Positions 5,722 to 13,375 of a stretch of DNA of 13,391 nt are shown piece by piece. The notes under the pieces are model-generated. The model did no database searches and was not told the DNA's origin. It saw only the letters and a list, made by a program, of their open reading frames with translations. Both the position numbers and the translations under genes were made by a program. This DNA comes from Candidatus Fermentibacterota bacterium. Lineage in GTDB: Bacteria > Fermentibacterota > Fermentibacteria > Fermentibacterales > Fermentibacteraceae. Numbering within the stretch: the first letter of the stretch is position 1; each line of letters starts with the position of its first letter. The stretch spans positions 1 through 13,391 of the forward strand of contig JAAYTY010000068.1 in NCBI GenBank assembly GCA_012523605.1, given 5' to 3'.

Positions 5722-7773
5722 CTATTCCAGCACCGTCACGAGTCGCGATACGACGAAGTCGCCCCGGCGCGCGGCGATGATATAGACCCCTGCCGGAACG
5801 CGCTTTCCGGAGGCCTGCATCCCGCTCCACTGAAGGTCTCCCTGGACGAAGGCCGCGGTGCGCCACATCAGCCTGCCGGCCATGTCGTACACCGACACCT
5901 CCGTTGGGCCCGGAGTGCAGAAGACGGTGAAGGTGATCGGCGCCCCCCTGCCCGCCGGGTTCGGCCATGGCGCCCCGAGCGAGAGCGGAACGGGAGGCAC
6001 GGGCGTCACGGGCGGCACACCCAGCGGTTCCAGAGCGGGATCGTGGAATGCCGTCCAGGCCAGAATCGCCTGGAGATTGCGGTCGTAGCCCCCGTGCATG
6101 AGAGGCACGCGCTGGTCCTTAGCCGAGGCGAAAGCCTCTCCGAGAGTCGGGGCATGATCGCGGAACACGGCCCGGGTGTAGAGGATGCAGAGCCATTCGC
6201 TCACGCCCAGCTCGGGCCAGAAACCCTCCCATCCCACGCCGGTATTGAAGGTCGCCGAGACGCCGCCGCCGTCAGGGTTCCAGAGCAGGGCCTCGGCGCA
6301 GCTCGGCAGATTCTCGGTGTAGTCTCCGGGGTGGCACGCTATGCTCGTATGAATGCCCGTGCGGGGGCCGTTGGTCATCGCCTCCGCTATCGAGCGGGTC
6401 ATCATGAGCATGGGCTCCCACTTCCAGTAGATGCCCCGGTAGTTTCCGTGTCCCGCGTAATAGTTCCAGCCGGTGCCGCTGTTCAGATAGGCGATATGAG
6501 TGTCGGTGCCGTCGGCGCTCTCCGGGTTCTCGTAGATCTTCACGATCTCCCACGATGATGGCAGTTCGGCGGCAAGGGTGTCGCAGCCCTTTCCTCCGGT
6601 GTATCCGATATCATCGAACAGCATCGCCCCGCACAGCAGGGCAGTCGTGGCCCAGGAGCCCCCGGGAGGCTCCTGCCCGTAGGCGATCGTCTTGCCCACC
6701 ATGGCGGAAGCCTGCTCCTCGGTAGAGAACGGGAGCCTGCCGAGAAGCACGTCGGAGTAGAGGTCCATCCCGTCTTCGGGCTGTCCGTACTCCCCGTCGC
6801 CGTTCGCGTCCCAGCTTCCGTCGAGGTCGCTCAGATAGTGGTCGCACGGGACTTCGTAGTCCACGAATCCCTCGCACTCGCTGTAGATAGTCCTGACCGG
6901 GACCAGGGTCTCGTCTCCGGCCAGCAGCACGAACACGGTCCCACAACGGTTCACCAGGCTGTCTATGGCGCTCCTCAGCCGGGCTGCGGAGTCAGGCCCA
7001 GCCTGCGACTCCATCGCTTCCTGGACCGTGAGAATCGCCGAGGAAAGCCCGCAGTCCTCCCTGAACAGGCGGAGCGGCTCGAAAACGCCCGCGAAGGCGC
7101 TGTCGCAGATCACTACCCACTCGGCATCGCCGCTCCTGTCGGGCCGGACGGGCGGAGCGAAGGCGGCCGCGCAGCCCGGATTGTCCACCAGGGTCTCAAC
7201 CCTTCTGAGCGCGCTCTCGACCTGCATCGAGGTCCGGGGGGCGGGTTCGCCGTCGGTCCAGTTAACCGTGATGTCCAGCCCGGTGATCAGAGACAGCCTC
7301 CCTTCGACGGGATCGTAGGACCACGGTCTGACGGCACAGGAGGCTATGGTGAAACCGCAGAGGCGTCCGACATGGGCAGCGGATATGACGCCGTCGGGCC
7401 AGGGCCCGCGGGACGAATAGACCGCCTCGTCTCTGAATGCGGCGGAAGGCCCCGTAGCGATATCGAGAGGTCTCAGCACACCGGCGGGACGGACGTCGAT
7501 GCGGCCGGGGAGCTCGATTGAGCCGGTCACCTCCGCCGTGAAGACCGCGGAGGAGGCCCCGGCGGGCAGAACGAGCGAGACAGGCACTACCGGCAGAAGA
7601 GGGCTGCCCGGAGGGGCGGACGCCTCGCCGCCACGGATGCTCACGGAGAGCCCTGTGACATCGGCGAGCATCGAGACGTCCGCGGGGCTGAGCCTGAGGC
7701 TGTGCACCATGGAGCCCGCGGCCGGGAGCCCCGCGATCAGCGCTGCACAGAGAAGGGTCGGCGACGGTCTCAT
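5722..7773 (-). CDS. Secreted C25 (gingipain-like) cysteine peptidase with C-terminal sorting-type domain
   Basis: With the ATG at 7773 the product has 683 residues and starts with a hydrophobic signal peptide (MRPSPTLLCAALIAGLPAAG). Residues about 20-210 look like the beta-rich N-terminal propeptide region of C25 proteins. The caspase-like catalytic domain spans about 218-580. The dyad candidates are H442 in YYAGHGNYRG and C480 in TSIACHPGDY, the gingipain spacing and context. An Asp-rich loop, DANGDGEYGQPEDGMD, starts at D322 and resembles the family's calcium site. After a Pro/Val-rich linker, residues 595-683 form a FlgD/type-IX-like domain (PWPNPAGRG...YDMAGRLMWR...VPAGVYIIAARRGDFVVSRLVTVLE), suggesting export and surface attachment. 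The reading frame is open upstream to 8100, but that extension would run into glgP. The ribosome site before 7773 is weak, so the exact start is less certain than the family. Confidence 0.87.
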   Translation of the reverse strand: MRPSPTLLCAALIAGLPAAGSMVHSLRLSPADVSMLADVTGLSVSIRGGEASAPPGSPLLPVVPVSLVLPAGASSAVFTAEVTGSIELPGRIDVRPAGVLRPLDIATGPSAAFRDEAVYSSRGPWPDGVISAAHVGRLCGFTIASCAVRPWSYDPVEGRLSLITGLDITVNWTDGEPAPRTSMQVESALRRVETLVDNPGCAAAFAPPVRPDRSGDAEWVVICDSAFAGVFEPLRLFREDCGLSSAILTVQEAMESQAGPDSAARLRSAIDSLVNRCGTVFVLLAGDETLVPVRTIYSECEGFVDYEVPCDHYLSDLDGSWDANGDGEYGQPEDGMDLYSDVLLGRLPFSTEEQASAMVGKTIAYGQEPPGGSWATTALLCGAMLFDDIGYTGGKGCDTLAAELPSSWEIVKIYENPESADGTDTHIAYLNSGTGWNYYAGHGNYRGIYWKWEPMLMMTRSIAEAMTNGPRTGIHTSIACHPGDYTENLPSCAEALLWNPDGGGVSATFNTGVGWEGFWPELGVSEWLCILYTRAVFRDHAPTLGEAFASAKDQRVPLMHGGYDRNLQAILAWTAFHDPALEPLGVPPVTPVPPVPLSLGAPWPNPAGRGAPITFTVFCTPGPTEVSVYDMAGRLMWRTAAFVQGDLQWSGMQASGKRVPAGVYIIAARRGDFVVSRLVTVLE

Positions 7774-7825
7774 CTTCGTGTAATCTATACCGCGGTCGTC
7801 GAGTTCCGCCAGCAGTCCCGGCTTC

Positions 7826-7854
7826 TTGACGATCCGGCCGCGGATTCCTAGCTT
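7826..7854 (+). promoter_or_regulatory. Possible sigma70-like promoter of glgP
   Basis: TTGACG (7826-7831), a 17-nt spacer and TAGCTT (7849-7854) match the consensus at 5 of 6 and 3 of 6 positions. A start near 7861 would give a leader of about 50 nt. It lies in the 138-nt divergent spacer. The sigma factor preference of this organism is unknown, so this is tentative. Confidence 0.35.
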
Positions 7855-7911
7855 GCGGGACATCACGAACGGCCCGGCAGGATCCCTCCGGGTCAACCGG
7901 AAGGAAGAGCA

Positions 7912-10464
7912 GTGCAGACCAGGGTCTTCAAAGTAACCCCCCGCATCCCGGAACGCCTCGCCGCCCTCAAGGAAATAGCCTACAACCTGTGGTGGACCTG
8001 GAACCCCGCGGCGATAGACCTCTTCAAGTGGATTGATCCGGAGCTCTGGCGAAAAACCTCCCACAACCCCGTACTGCTCATGGGAATGGCCGACCAGCAC
8101 AAGCTGAGCCAGCTCGCCGAGGATTCCGTGTACACATCACGGCTGGACGAGGTCGCCGGCGAGCTCGAGGACTACATGGGCCAGCACACCTGGTTCGAGA
8201 AGACCTTCGAGAAGCGCCCGGGATTCGAGAACGGGTTCCTCGTCGCCTTCTTCTCCACCGAGTTCGGCCTGCACGAGAGCCTTCCGATCTATTCGGGCGG
8301 CCTGGGCGTGCTCTCGGGCGACACCCTGAAGAGCGCAAGCGAGCTCGGCCTTCCCCTCGTCGGCGTGTCCCTGCTCTACAGGTACGGCTATTTCGGCCAG
8401 TATCTGAACAGCGACGGATGGCAGCAGGAAGCCTATACGGTCAACGACTACTCGAACACGCCGGTGACGCCGGTTCTGGACAGAGAGAACCGTCCCGTCA
8501 CCGTGAGCGTTCCCATGGGGCAGTCGAAGGTGTCCGCCTCGGTGTCGATGGTGAAGGTCGGAAGAACCATTCTGTACCTCCTGGACACCAACATCCCGGA
8601 GAACAGCCCTTCCGACAGGGAGATCACAGGACAGCTCTACGGCGGCGACAAGGAGATGAGGATCCGGCAGGAGATCCTCCTCGGCATCGGAGGACTCAGG
8701 GCTCTCGAGACAATGGGCAGGAATCCCTCGGTCTGCCACATCAACGAGGGACATTCCGCCTTCCTGATTCTGGAGCGCATAGGCCAGCTCATGAGGAAGG
8801 GGCTCGGCTTCGCCGAGGCCAGGGAGATGGCCGTGGCCGGAAACGTGTTCACCACGCATACGCCGGTTCCGGCGGGCAACGAGGAATTCTCACCGGAACT
8901 CGTTTCGCGCTATCTCGCTCCCTACCTGGCCGAGATGGGCATCACTCCCGATCAGTTCCTGTCGCTGGGCCGCATCGGGAATACCGGCCCCTTCTCCATG
9001 ACCGTGTTCGCGCTTCGCCACTCGCGGTTCCGGAACGGCGTCAGCAGGCTCCATGGAAAGATCTCCAGGTCCATCTGGAAGGGCGTGTGGCCGGGCCTGC
9101 CCGAGGAGGACATCCCCATAGAGCATGTCACCAACGGAGTCCACATAGACTCGTGGCTTTCTGACGAGATGCGGGTTCTCTTCGACAGGTACCTCGGTCC
9201 GAGGAGGGCCAGCAACCCCTGCGACGAATCGTGCTGGAAGAGCGTCGAGAACATTCCCGACTCCGAACTGTGGCGCGGACACGTGAGGCTTCGCGAGCGC
9301 CTGGTGGCCTATGTCCGCAACAGCTGGAGAAAACAGCTCCGCAGCATGGGCATGGAGCTCCACGTGCTGTCCGACGAACAGGTGCTGAATCCCGACATCC
9401 TTACCATCGGCTTCGCCCGCAGGTTCGCCACCTACAAGCGCGCCACCCTTCTACTACGGGACAAGGAGCGTCTCGCCAGGCTCCTGTCCGACCCGGAGAG
9501 GCCCGTCCAGTTCCTGTTCGCAGGCAAGGCCCATCCGCACGACGACGCCGGCAAGGACATGATCAGGCAGATCGTCCACCAGTGCATGAAGGAAGGCTTC
9601 TACGGAAGGATGATCTACCTGGAGGACTACAACATGGACATGGCCCGGAGGATCGTTCAGGGTGTGGACGTCTGGCTCAACACTCCGCGGAGGCCGATGG
9701 AGGCGAGCGGCACCAGCGGCATGAAGGTGGCTATCAACGGCGGGCTCAACTGCAGTGTTCTTGACGGCTGGTGGGACGAGGCCTACAAGCCGGACATCGG
9801 CTGGGCGATAGGCTCGGGCGAAATGTACGACGACGAGGAGAGGCAGGACCAGGTCGAGGCCAAGGCTCTCTTCGACAGGATCGAGAACGTGATCGTCCCT
9901 CTGTTCTACGACAGGTCGAGGGACGACCTGCCGCGCCGTTGGATAAGCCTGATGAAGCACTCCATGAAGTCCGTCTGTCCCGTGTTCAACACGAACAGGA
10001 TGCTCGCGGAATACGCGAACAGCTTCTACGCTCCCTCGTTCCAGGCATGGGAGGCGCTGGCGGCCGAGAACTGGGCCGGCGCGAAGGAGCTCGCGGCCTG
10101 GAAGAAAAAGGTGGCGGGGGCGTGGGGCTCGGTGAAGGTCGTCGAGGTCCTCTCGCCTTCCACATCATCGCCGCTGGAGGTGGGCGACATCGTCCCGGTC
10201 ACGGTGAAGCTCGCGGCCGACGGGCTCGATCCCGAGGACCTCGCCGTCGAGGTCCACACCGGACGGGTGTCCGGGGAGGGCAGGCTGGAGGAGCGCTCGG
10301 CAGAGCGGATGTCTTTCCATTCGCGCGAGGGCGACCTGCTGGTCTATACGGGTGTCTTCACGTGCCAGCACTCGGGCAGCCAGGGCTTTACGATAAGGGT
10401 TCTTCCCGGTCACAGGCGGTTCGGCATCGCTCTGGAGCCCGGGCTCGTCGCGTGGTGGACCTGA
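7912..10464 (+). CDS. glgP: Alpha-glucan (glycogen/maltodextrin) phosphorylase, DUF3417-containing type
   Basis: A cytoplasmic, pyridoxal-phosphate-dependent GT35 enzyme that releases glucose-1-phosphate from the non-reducing ends of alpha-1,4-glucans. The 850 residues match the long bacterial/archaeal type (Thermotoga and mycobacterial homologues) rather than E. coli GlgP. Residues about 10-120 are the DUF3417 region (KEIAYNLWWTWNPAAIDLF). Next come FSTEFGLHESLPIYSGGLGVLSGD with the glycine-rich loop at 128-136, and THTPVPAGNEEF containing H316. The PLP-binding signature EASGTSGMKVAINGG has its lysine at K605, followed by NCSVLDGWWDEAY. Residues about 740-850 form the beta-rich tail normal for this type. 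The GTG start at 7912 follows AAGGAAG (7901-7907). The gene stands alone with no glgA, glgB or glgC beside it, and all catalytic landmarks are intact. Confidence 0.96.
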   Translation: MQTRVFKVTPRIPERLAALKEIAYNLWWTWNPAAIDLFKWIDPELWRKTSHNPVLLMGMADQHKLSQLAEDSVYTSRLDEVAGELEDYMGQHTWFEKTFEKRPGFENGFLVAFFSTEFGLHESLPIYSGGLGVLSGDTLKSASELGLPLVGVSLLYRYGYFGQYLNSDGWQQEAYTVNDYSNTPVTPVLDRENRPVTVSVPMGQSKVSASVSMVKVGRTILYLLDTNIPENSPSDREITGQLYGGDKEMRIRQEILLGIGGLRALETMGRNPSVCHINEGHSAFLILERIGQLMRKGLGFAEAREMAVAGNVFTTHTPVPAGNEEFSPELVSRYLAPYLAEMGITPDQFLSLGRIGNTGPFSMTVFALRHSRFRNGVSRLHGKISRSIWKGVWPGLPEEDIPIEHVTNGVHIDSWLSDEMRVLFDRYLGPRRASNPCDESCWKSVENIPDSELWRGHVRLRERLVAYVRNSWRKQLRSMGMELHVLSDEQVLNPDILTIGFARRFATYKRATLLLRDKERLARLLSDPERPVQFLFAGKAHPHDDAGKDMIRQIVHQCMKEGFYGRMIYLEDYNMDMARRIVQGVDVWLNTPRRPMEASGTSGMKVAINGGLNCSVLDGWWDEAYKPDIGWAIGSGEMYDDEERQDQVEAKALFDRIENVIVPLFYDRSRDDLPRRWISLMKHSMKSVCPVFNTNRMLAEYANSFYAPSFQAWEALAAENWAGAKELAAWKKKVAGAWGSVKVVEVLSPSTSSPLEVGDIVPVTVKLAADGLDPEDLAVEVHTGRVSGEGRLEERSAERMSFHSREGDLLVYTGVFTCQHSGSQGFTIRVLPGHRRFGIALEPGLVAWWT

Positions 10465-10485
10465 CGGGAGCCGCCGGAACGGACT

Positions 10486-13125
10486 CTAGAGCTTGAGGTT
10501 CGCTTCGGCCAGCTTCCTCTGGATGATCTGAACCGATCTCTCGGCGCTCTCGAGAAACTGCCGCTCGCGGCCCTTCTTCTTCATCTGCCTGCTGCCGGAA
10601 ACCTTCTCGACGTAGGCTCTCAGCGCCAGCAGATCCTGGTGGGCAGGCCGTATCTGCATGATGTCGAGAGCCTGCATCGCCAGCTCGAAGTCGTTGAACG
10701 GAAGCAGTTCCGCAGAGGCGAACTCGGCCCTCAGGAAGGTCGAGAGCGACGAGTTTCCGCTGAATCGTCTGAATGCCTTCATGACCGCCGGCCTGAGCGT
10801 CGGAGAGGCATGGAAGACCGCGAGGAGATGGCGCAGAGCCTGCTCTCCCGAACCGCCGACAGATGACAGGGCGTCTATGGCCGCCTGTGCGACGGCTGCG
10901 GTGGGATCTCGCAGGAGGGGGCCGGCGACCTCGGCAGCCTTTGCGGGGCTGGTGAGGAGAAGAGCCCGGAAGGCCGACTCCCTGATCCTTTCGTCCGGAT
11001 CCCCCGTGAGGGTCGCGAGCGTATCAACCGACTCCTCGATGCGGAGCTCGCCCAGTATCTGCACGAGATTACGGCAGATGAACCAGTCCTCGTCGTTCAG
11101 CCTTCCCGTATCCGGATCCCTCACGGTGTCGAAGGTGTGCAGAGCCTTCAGCTTGGCGAGTATCACCGGCATCGCTCTGGGCGCGATCCTCCTGAGAACG
11201 CGGTAGGCCTTCGCCCTCGTGTGCCTGTCGGGCTCGAGGAAGACGTTCATCAGACGGGTGGTGAGGTTGCGCAATACCAGCCTGCCGGAAAGCGCCTCCG
11301 CCTGCCTTGCAGCAACCTCGTTGTGCGACAGGAGCAGATCCACGAGGCGGTCGGCGACCTCGGGGGAGTCGATGCGGCGGATCGCCTCCGCTATCGCCCT
11401 CCTTCGCGACGAGAGGAGCTCGGGAGTTGGCATGTCCGCGAGCCTTATCCTCTCGAGGGCGTCGGCCGCGACCTCCGCAGTGGACAGCCTGCCCCTGGAG
11501 ATGAGCGCTTCGCAAGCCGTTCCAAGCATGACGACACCCGTGTACAGGGCGTCGGGCCCAGTCTCGGTAGGCAGCCTCTGTGAAACGGTCTCCACGATCT
11601 GCACCACCGTGTTGTCCTTGTTGCGCTCTATGCCGGTCACGACCAGGTCGAGCAGCCTGTCCATCGCTTCGAGTCTGGTGTCCTCGTCGGGGCTGTTCAG
11701 GTCGGCCATCCTTGTCTTGATGATCTTGCGCAGGGCGCTCCAGGCGATATCCCTCTGGATGTCCCGCCTCGCCAGCAGGCCCTTCTCGAGAATCCCGGGG
11801 TCCAGAGCGGCCACGAAGTTCGCCAGAAGGTTGCGCTGCTTCTCCGCACCTCCCGAGGCGTCCTGGAGGATCTTCTTGAGTGCCTGTCCGAGCTGTTCGT
11901 CGGGAAGGTCGCGGAAGGAGTCGCCCCTCTCCAGGCGATCTACCAGTTCGGCGAAGATGATGTTCTCCAGGGTCGTGTCCTCGGCGGGAGGCCCTCCCAC
12001 GCCCCCGATCACCGTGCCGTCCTTCGATACCAGCGCGTACTTGTACTGGTCCACGGTGATGTTGGAGACTTCGCGGCGCTCCAGCAGGTTCGCCAGCCCG
12101 CCGTGGTCTTTGATGTAGGCGGGGGAGCGGTTGAACACCGCCGCGAACCTCAGCACCATGTCGGCGTCGATTCCGGCGTTGAAGCTGATGCTGCTCACGT
12201 TGCGGTCGGCCATGTCCTTGAGGAATGCGTCGATCTGGCCGCCCTTGCGCCTGACCTGCAGGTCGTTGACCATGAGCTGGCCGCCCATGAGGCTCAGCGT
12301 TGCGATCGGGCTCATCGCGTGGAAGTCGGAGAGAACGTCGAGGAAGCCTTCGACCGACGGCGCTATGGCCGGGTGTCCGGCGGGATACATGCCTGACGCC
12401 CTGACGATGAAGCCGAGCCTCTTCACGAGGTTCTCGGCGGCGCGCGCGAGAGCCAGGGGCGAGAGCCTGGCCGAAGTTGCCCTGTAGGCGGTGATGTTCT
12501 TCGCCGAGGACAGCCTCGCTACGGAGGTTTCGTCGAGCCTGTAGAGCCAGGTGCCCCTCTCCTTCTGGATGAAGTCGAGCTCGTCGAGAACCTCGCTGAG
12601 CGCCTGCTGGCTGGTCTTGAGGAACGCCGCGCTCTCTATCGAGAGCTCGGGATAGGACGGGCGCGGATCGGCCAGGATCTTCAGCGCGAGATCGGATCCC
12701 TTGAACGATTCACGTTCCAAAGCCGAGTCCTTGAGCTCCCGGTTCAGGAGGAACAGAACCTCCACCATCAGGGAGATCTTTCCCCTGACGTTGACCGAGG
12801 GGGGGCCCGTAATCGCCTCGAACCGAGACCATGCCTCGGCCAGACCGGGATCCTCCTTGATCATCTGCTTGCGCAGGTCCGCCGGCTGGAGGTCTCCCTT
12901 CATGCGGGTCATCATCTCGGAGATATCGAGCAGTGCGAGGAATGCCAGGGAGTTGTCCGCGCTGGTGGTGCAGTCGGCATCCAGCACGGCCAGCACGTTC
13001 GCGGCTTCCTGAGCGGTCATGGAGGAGATTCTCGAGGTCAAGGCACCGAGCATCGAGGAGAGGTCGTTCTGCGCTGCAACAGCCTTGATCAGCGCATCGG
13101 CGTGGGACCCCTGTACGTCGGCCAA
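10486..13125 (-). CDS. Large HEAT-repeat protein with a YPxGHP-type central domain
   Basis: The 879-residue product has no signal peptide or membrane helix and is probably cytoplasmic. Residues 1-215 are helical. Residues about 224-365 form a distinct domain, beginning LARAAENLVKRLGFIVRASGMYPAGHPAI and continuing with LMGGQLMVNDLQV, FLKDMADRNVSSISFNAGI and GGLANLLERREVSNITV. I have the impression of similar segments in bacterial HEAT and signalling proteins, but I cannot name the domain. A Gly-rich linker (373-380) separates it from alpha-solenoid repeats at about 440-850, clearest at 585-780 (PEVADRLVDLLLSHNEVAARQAEA, DPDERIRESAFRALLL, DPTAAVAQAAIDALSSVG). The C-terminus is basic and helical (KKKGRERQFLESAERSVQIIQRKL). 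Function unknown; a scaffold or regulatory role is inferred. The TTG start at 13125 is supported by GGAGGT with 5-nt spacing and no earlier in-frame start. It converges on glgP, 21 nt from stop to stop, with no stem-loop between. Confidence 0.85.
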   Translation of the reverse strand: MADVQGSHADALIKAVAAQNDLSSMLGALTSRISSMTAQEAANVLAVLDADCTTSADNSLAFLALLDISEMMTRMKGDLQPADLRKQMIKEDPGLAEAWSRFEAITGPPSVNVRGKISLMVEVLFLLNRELKDSALERESFKGSDLALKILADPRPSYPELSIESAAFLKTSQQALSEVLDELDFIQKERGTWLYRLDETSVARLSSAKNITAYRATSARLSPLALARAAENLVKRLGFIVRASGMYPAGHPAIAPSVEGFLDVLSDFHAMSPIATLSLMGGQLMVNDLQVRRKGGQIDAFLKDMADRNVSSISFNAGIDADMVLRFAAVFNRSPAYIKDHGGLANLLERREVSNITVDQYKYALVSKDGTVIGGVGGPPAEDTTLENIIFAELVDRLERGDSFRDLPDEQLGQALKKILQDASGGAEKQRNLLANFVAALDPGILEKGLLARRDIQRDIAWSALRKIIKTRMADLNSPDEDTRLEAMDRLLDLVVTGIERNKDNTVVQIVETVSQRLPTETGPDALYTGVVMLGTACEALISRGRLSTAEVAADALERIRLADMPTPELLSSRRRAIAEAIRRIDSPEVADRLVDLLLSHNEVAARQAEALSGRLVLRNLTTRLMNVFLEPDRHTRAKAYRVLRRIAPRAMPVILAKLKALHTFDTVRDPDTGRLNDEDWFICRNLVQILGELRIEESVDTLATLTGDPDERIRESAFRALLLTSPAKAAEVAGPLLRDPTAAVAQAAIDALSSVGGSGEQALRHLLAVFHASPTLRPAVMKAFRRFSGNSSLSTFLRAEFASAELLPFNDFELAMQALDIMQIRPAHQDLLALRAYVEKVSGSRQMKKKGRERQFLESAERSVQIIQRKLAEANLKL

Positions 13126-13130
13126 CCACC

Positions 13131-13136
13131 ACCTCC
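13131..13136 (-). promoter_or_regulatory. Ribosome binding site supporting a TTG start
   Basis: Minus-strand GGAGGT with a 5-nt gap to the TTG at 13125-13123. No in-frame ATG or GTG occurs near it. The next methionine is M25, which would leave this strong site unused. Confidence 0.7.
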
Positions 13137-13191
13137 CGCCACGGTAATGCAGTAAACTATCTCACAGCAAACGCCTGGTAAAGTCTGGAGC

Positions 13192-13220
13192 TTGACAGGG
13201 GACTTCGCGGAAAGTTGATT
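13192..13220 (+). promoter_or_regulatory. Promoter of the selenocysteine tRNA
   Basis: A perfect TTGACA (13192-13197), a 17-nt spacer and TTGATT (13215-13220, 3 of 6 match). The predicted start is near 13227, about 6 nt before the mature tRNA 5' end, a typical distance for a single tRNA gene. Confidence 0.6.
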
Positions 13221-13232
13221 CCCCGAGAGCGC

Positions 13233-13329
13233 GGGAGCGGAAGGGGACTGGTGTCCCTCCCGGACTTCAAATCCGGCGCCGGGTGCTTGAACCACCCTGG
13301 GTGGGTTCGATTCCCACACGTTCCCGCCA
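13233..13329 (+). tRNA. selC: Selenocysteine tRNA (anticodon TCA), CCA encoded
   Basis: It delivers selenocysteine at UGA through SelB, after serylation and conversion by SelA (established pathway). The anticodon TCA is at 13267-13269 in the loop CTTCAAA, closed by the stem CCGGA/TCCGG. The hallmarks of tRNA-Sec are present. The D stem is 6 bp (13243-13248 with 13253-13258) around the 4-nt loop TGGT. The long variable arm has a stem GGGTG/CACCC with a 7-nt loop, extended by two CG pairs past a bulged T. The acceptor is 8 positions long on a 5-bp T stem (GTGGG/CCCAC, loop TTCGATT). The discriminator is G13326 and CCA is encoded at 13327-13329. Acceptor pair 8 (G13240 with A13318) is a mismatch, and G13237-T13321 is a wobble. 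It lies divergent from the HEAT gene; no selA, selB, selD or selenoprotein gene is in the window. Confidence 0.95.
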
Positions 13330-13332
13330 TTT

Positions 13333-13375
13333 CCCTGCTCTGCACGGTGGTTCATCACCATTAAGCGGGGCAGGG
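13333..13375 (+). terminator. Long stem-loop after tRNA-Sec, candidate terminator
   Basis: CCCTGCTCTGC (13333-13343) pairs with GCGGGGCAGGG (13365-13375) over 11 bp, including two GT pairs. The 21-nt loop contains a second small stem, GGTG with CACC. It begins 3 nt after the encoded CCA. No T-tract follows, so it may instead be a processing structure or the leader of a gene beyond the window. Confidence 0.5.

Noticed and set aside
10465..10485. Terminator between glgP and the HEAT gene
   Set aside because: The 21-nt gap holds no stem-loop that I can see; transcripts probably end inside the neighbouring gene or by Rho.
11219..12118. 299-residue plus-strand open frame antisense to the HEAT gene
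   Set aside because: It is Ser/Arg/Ala-rich with no recognisable motif. The opposite strand carries a continuous 879-residue protein with HEAT repeats.
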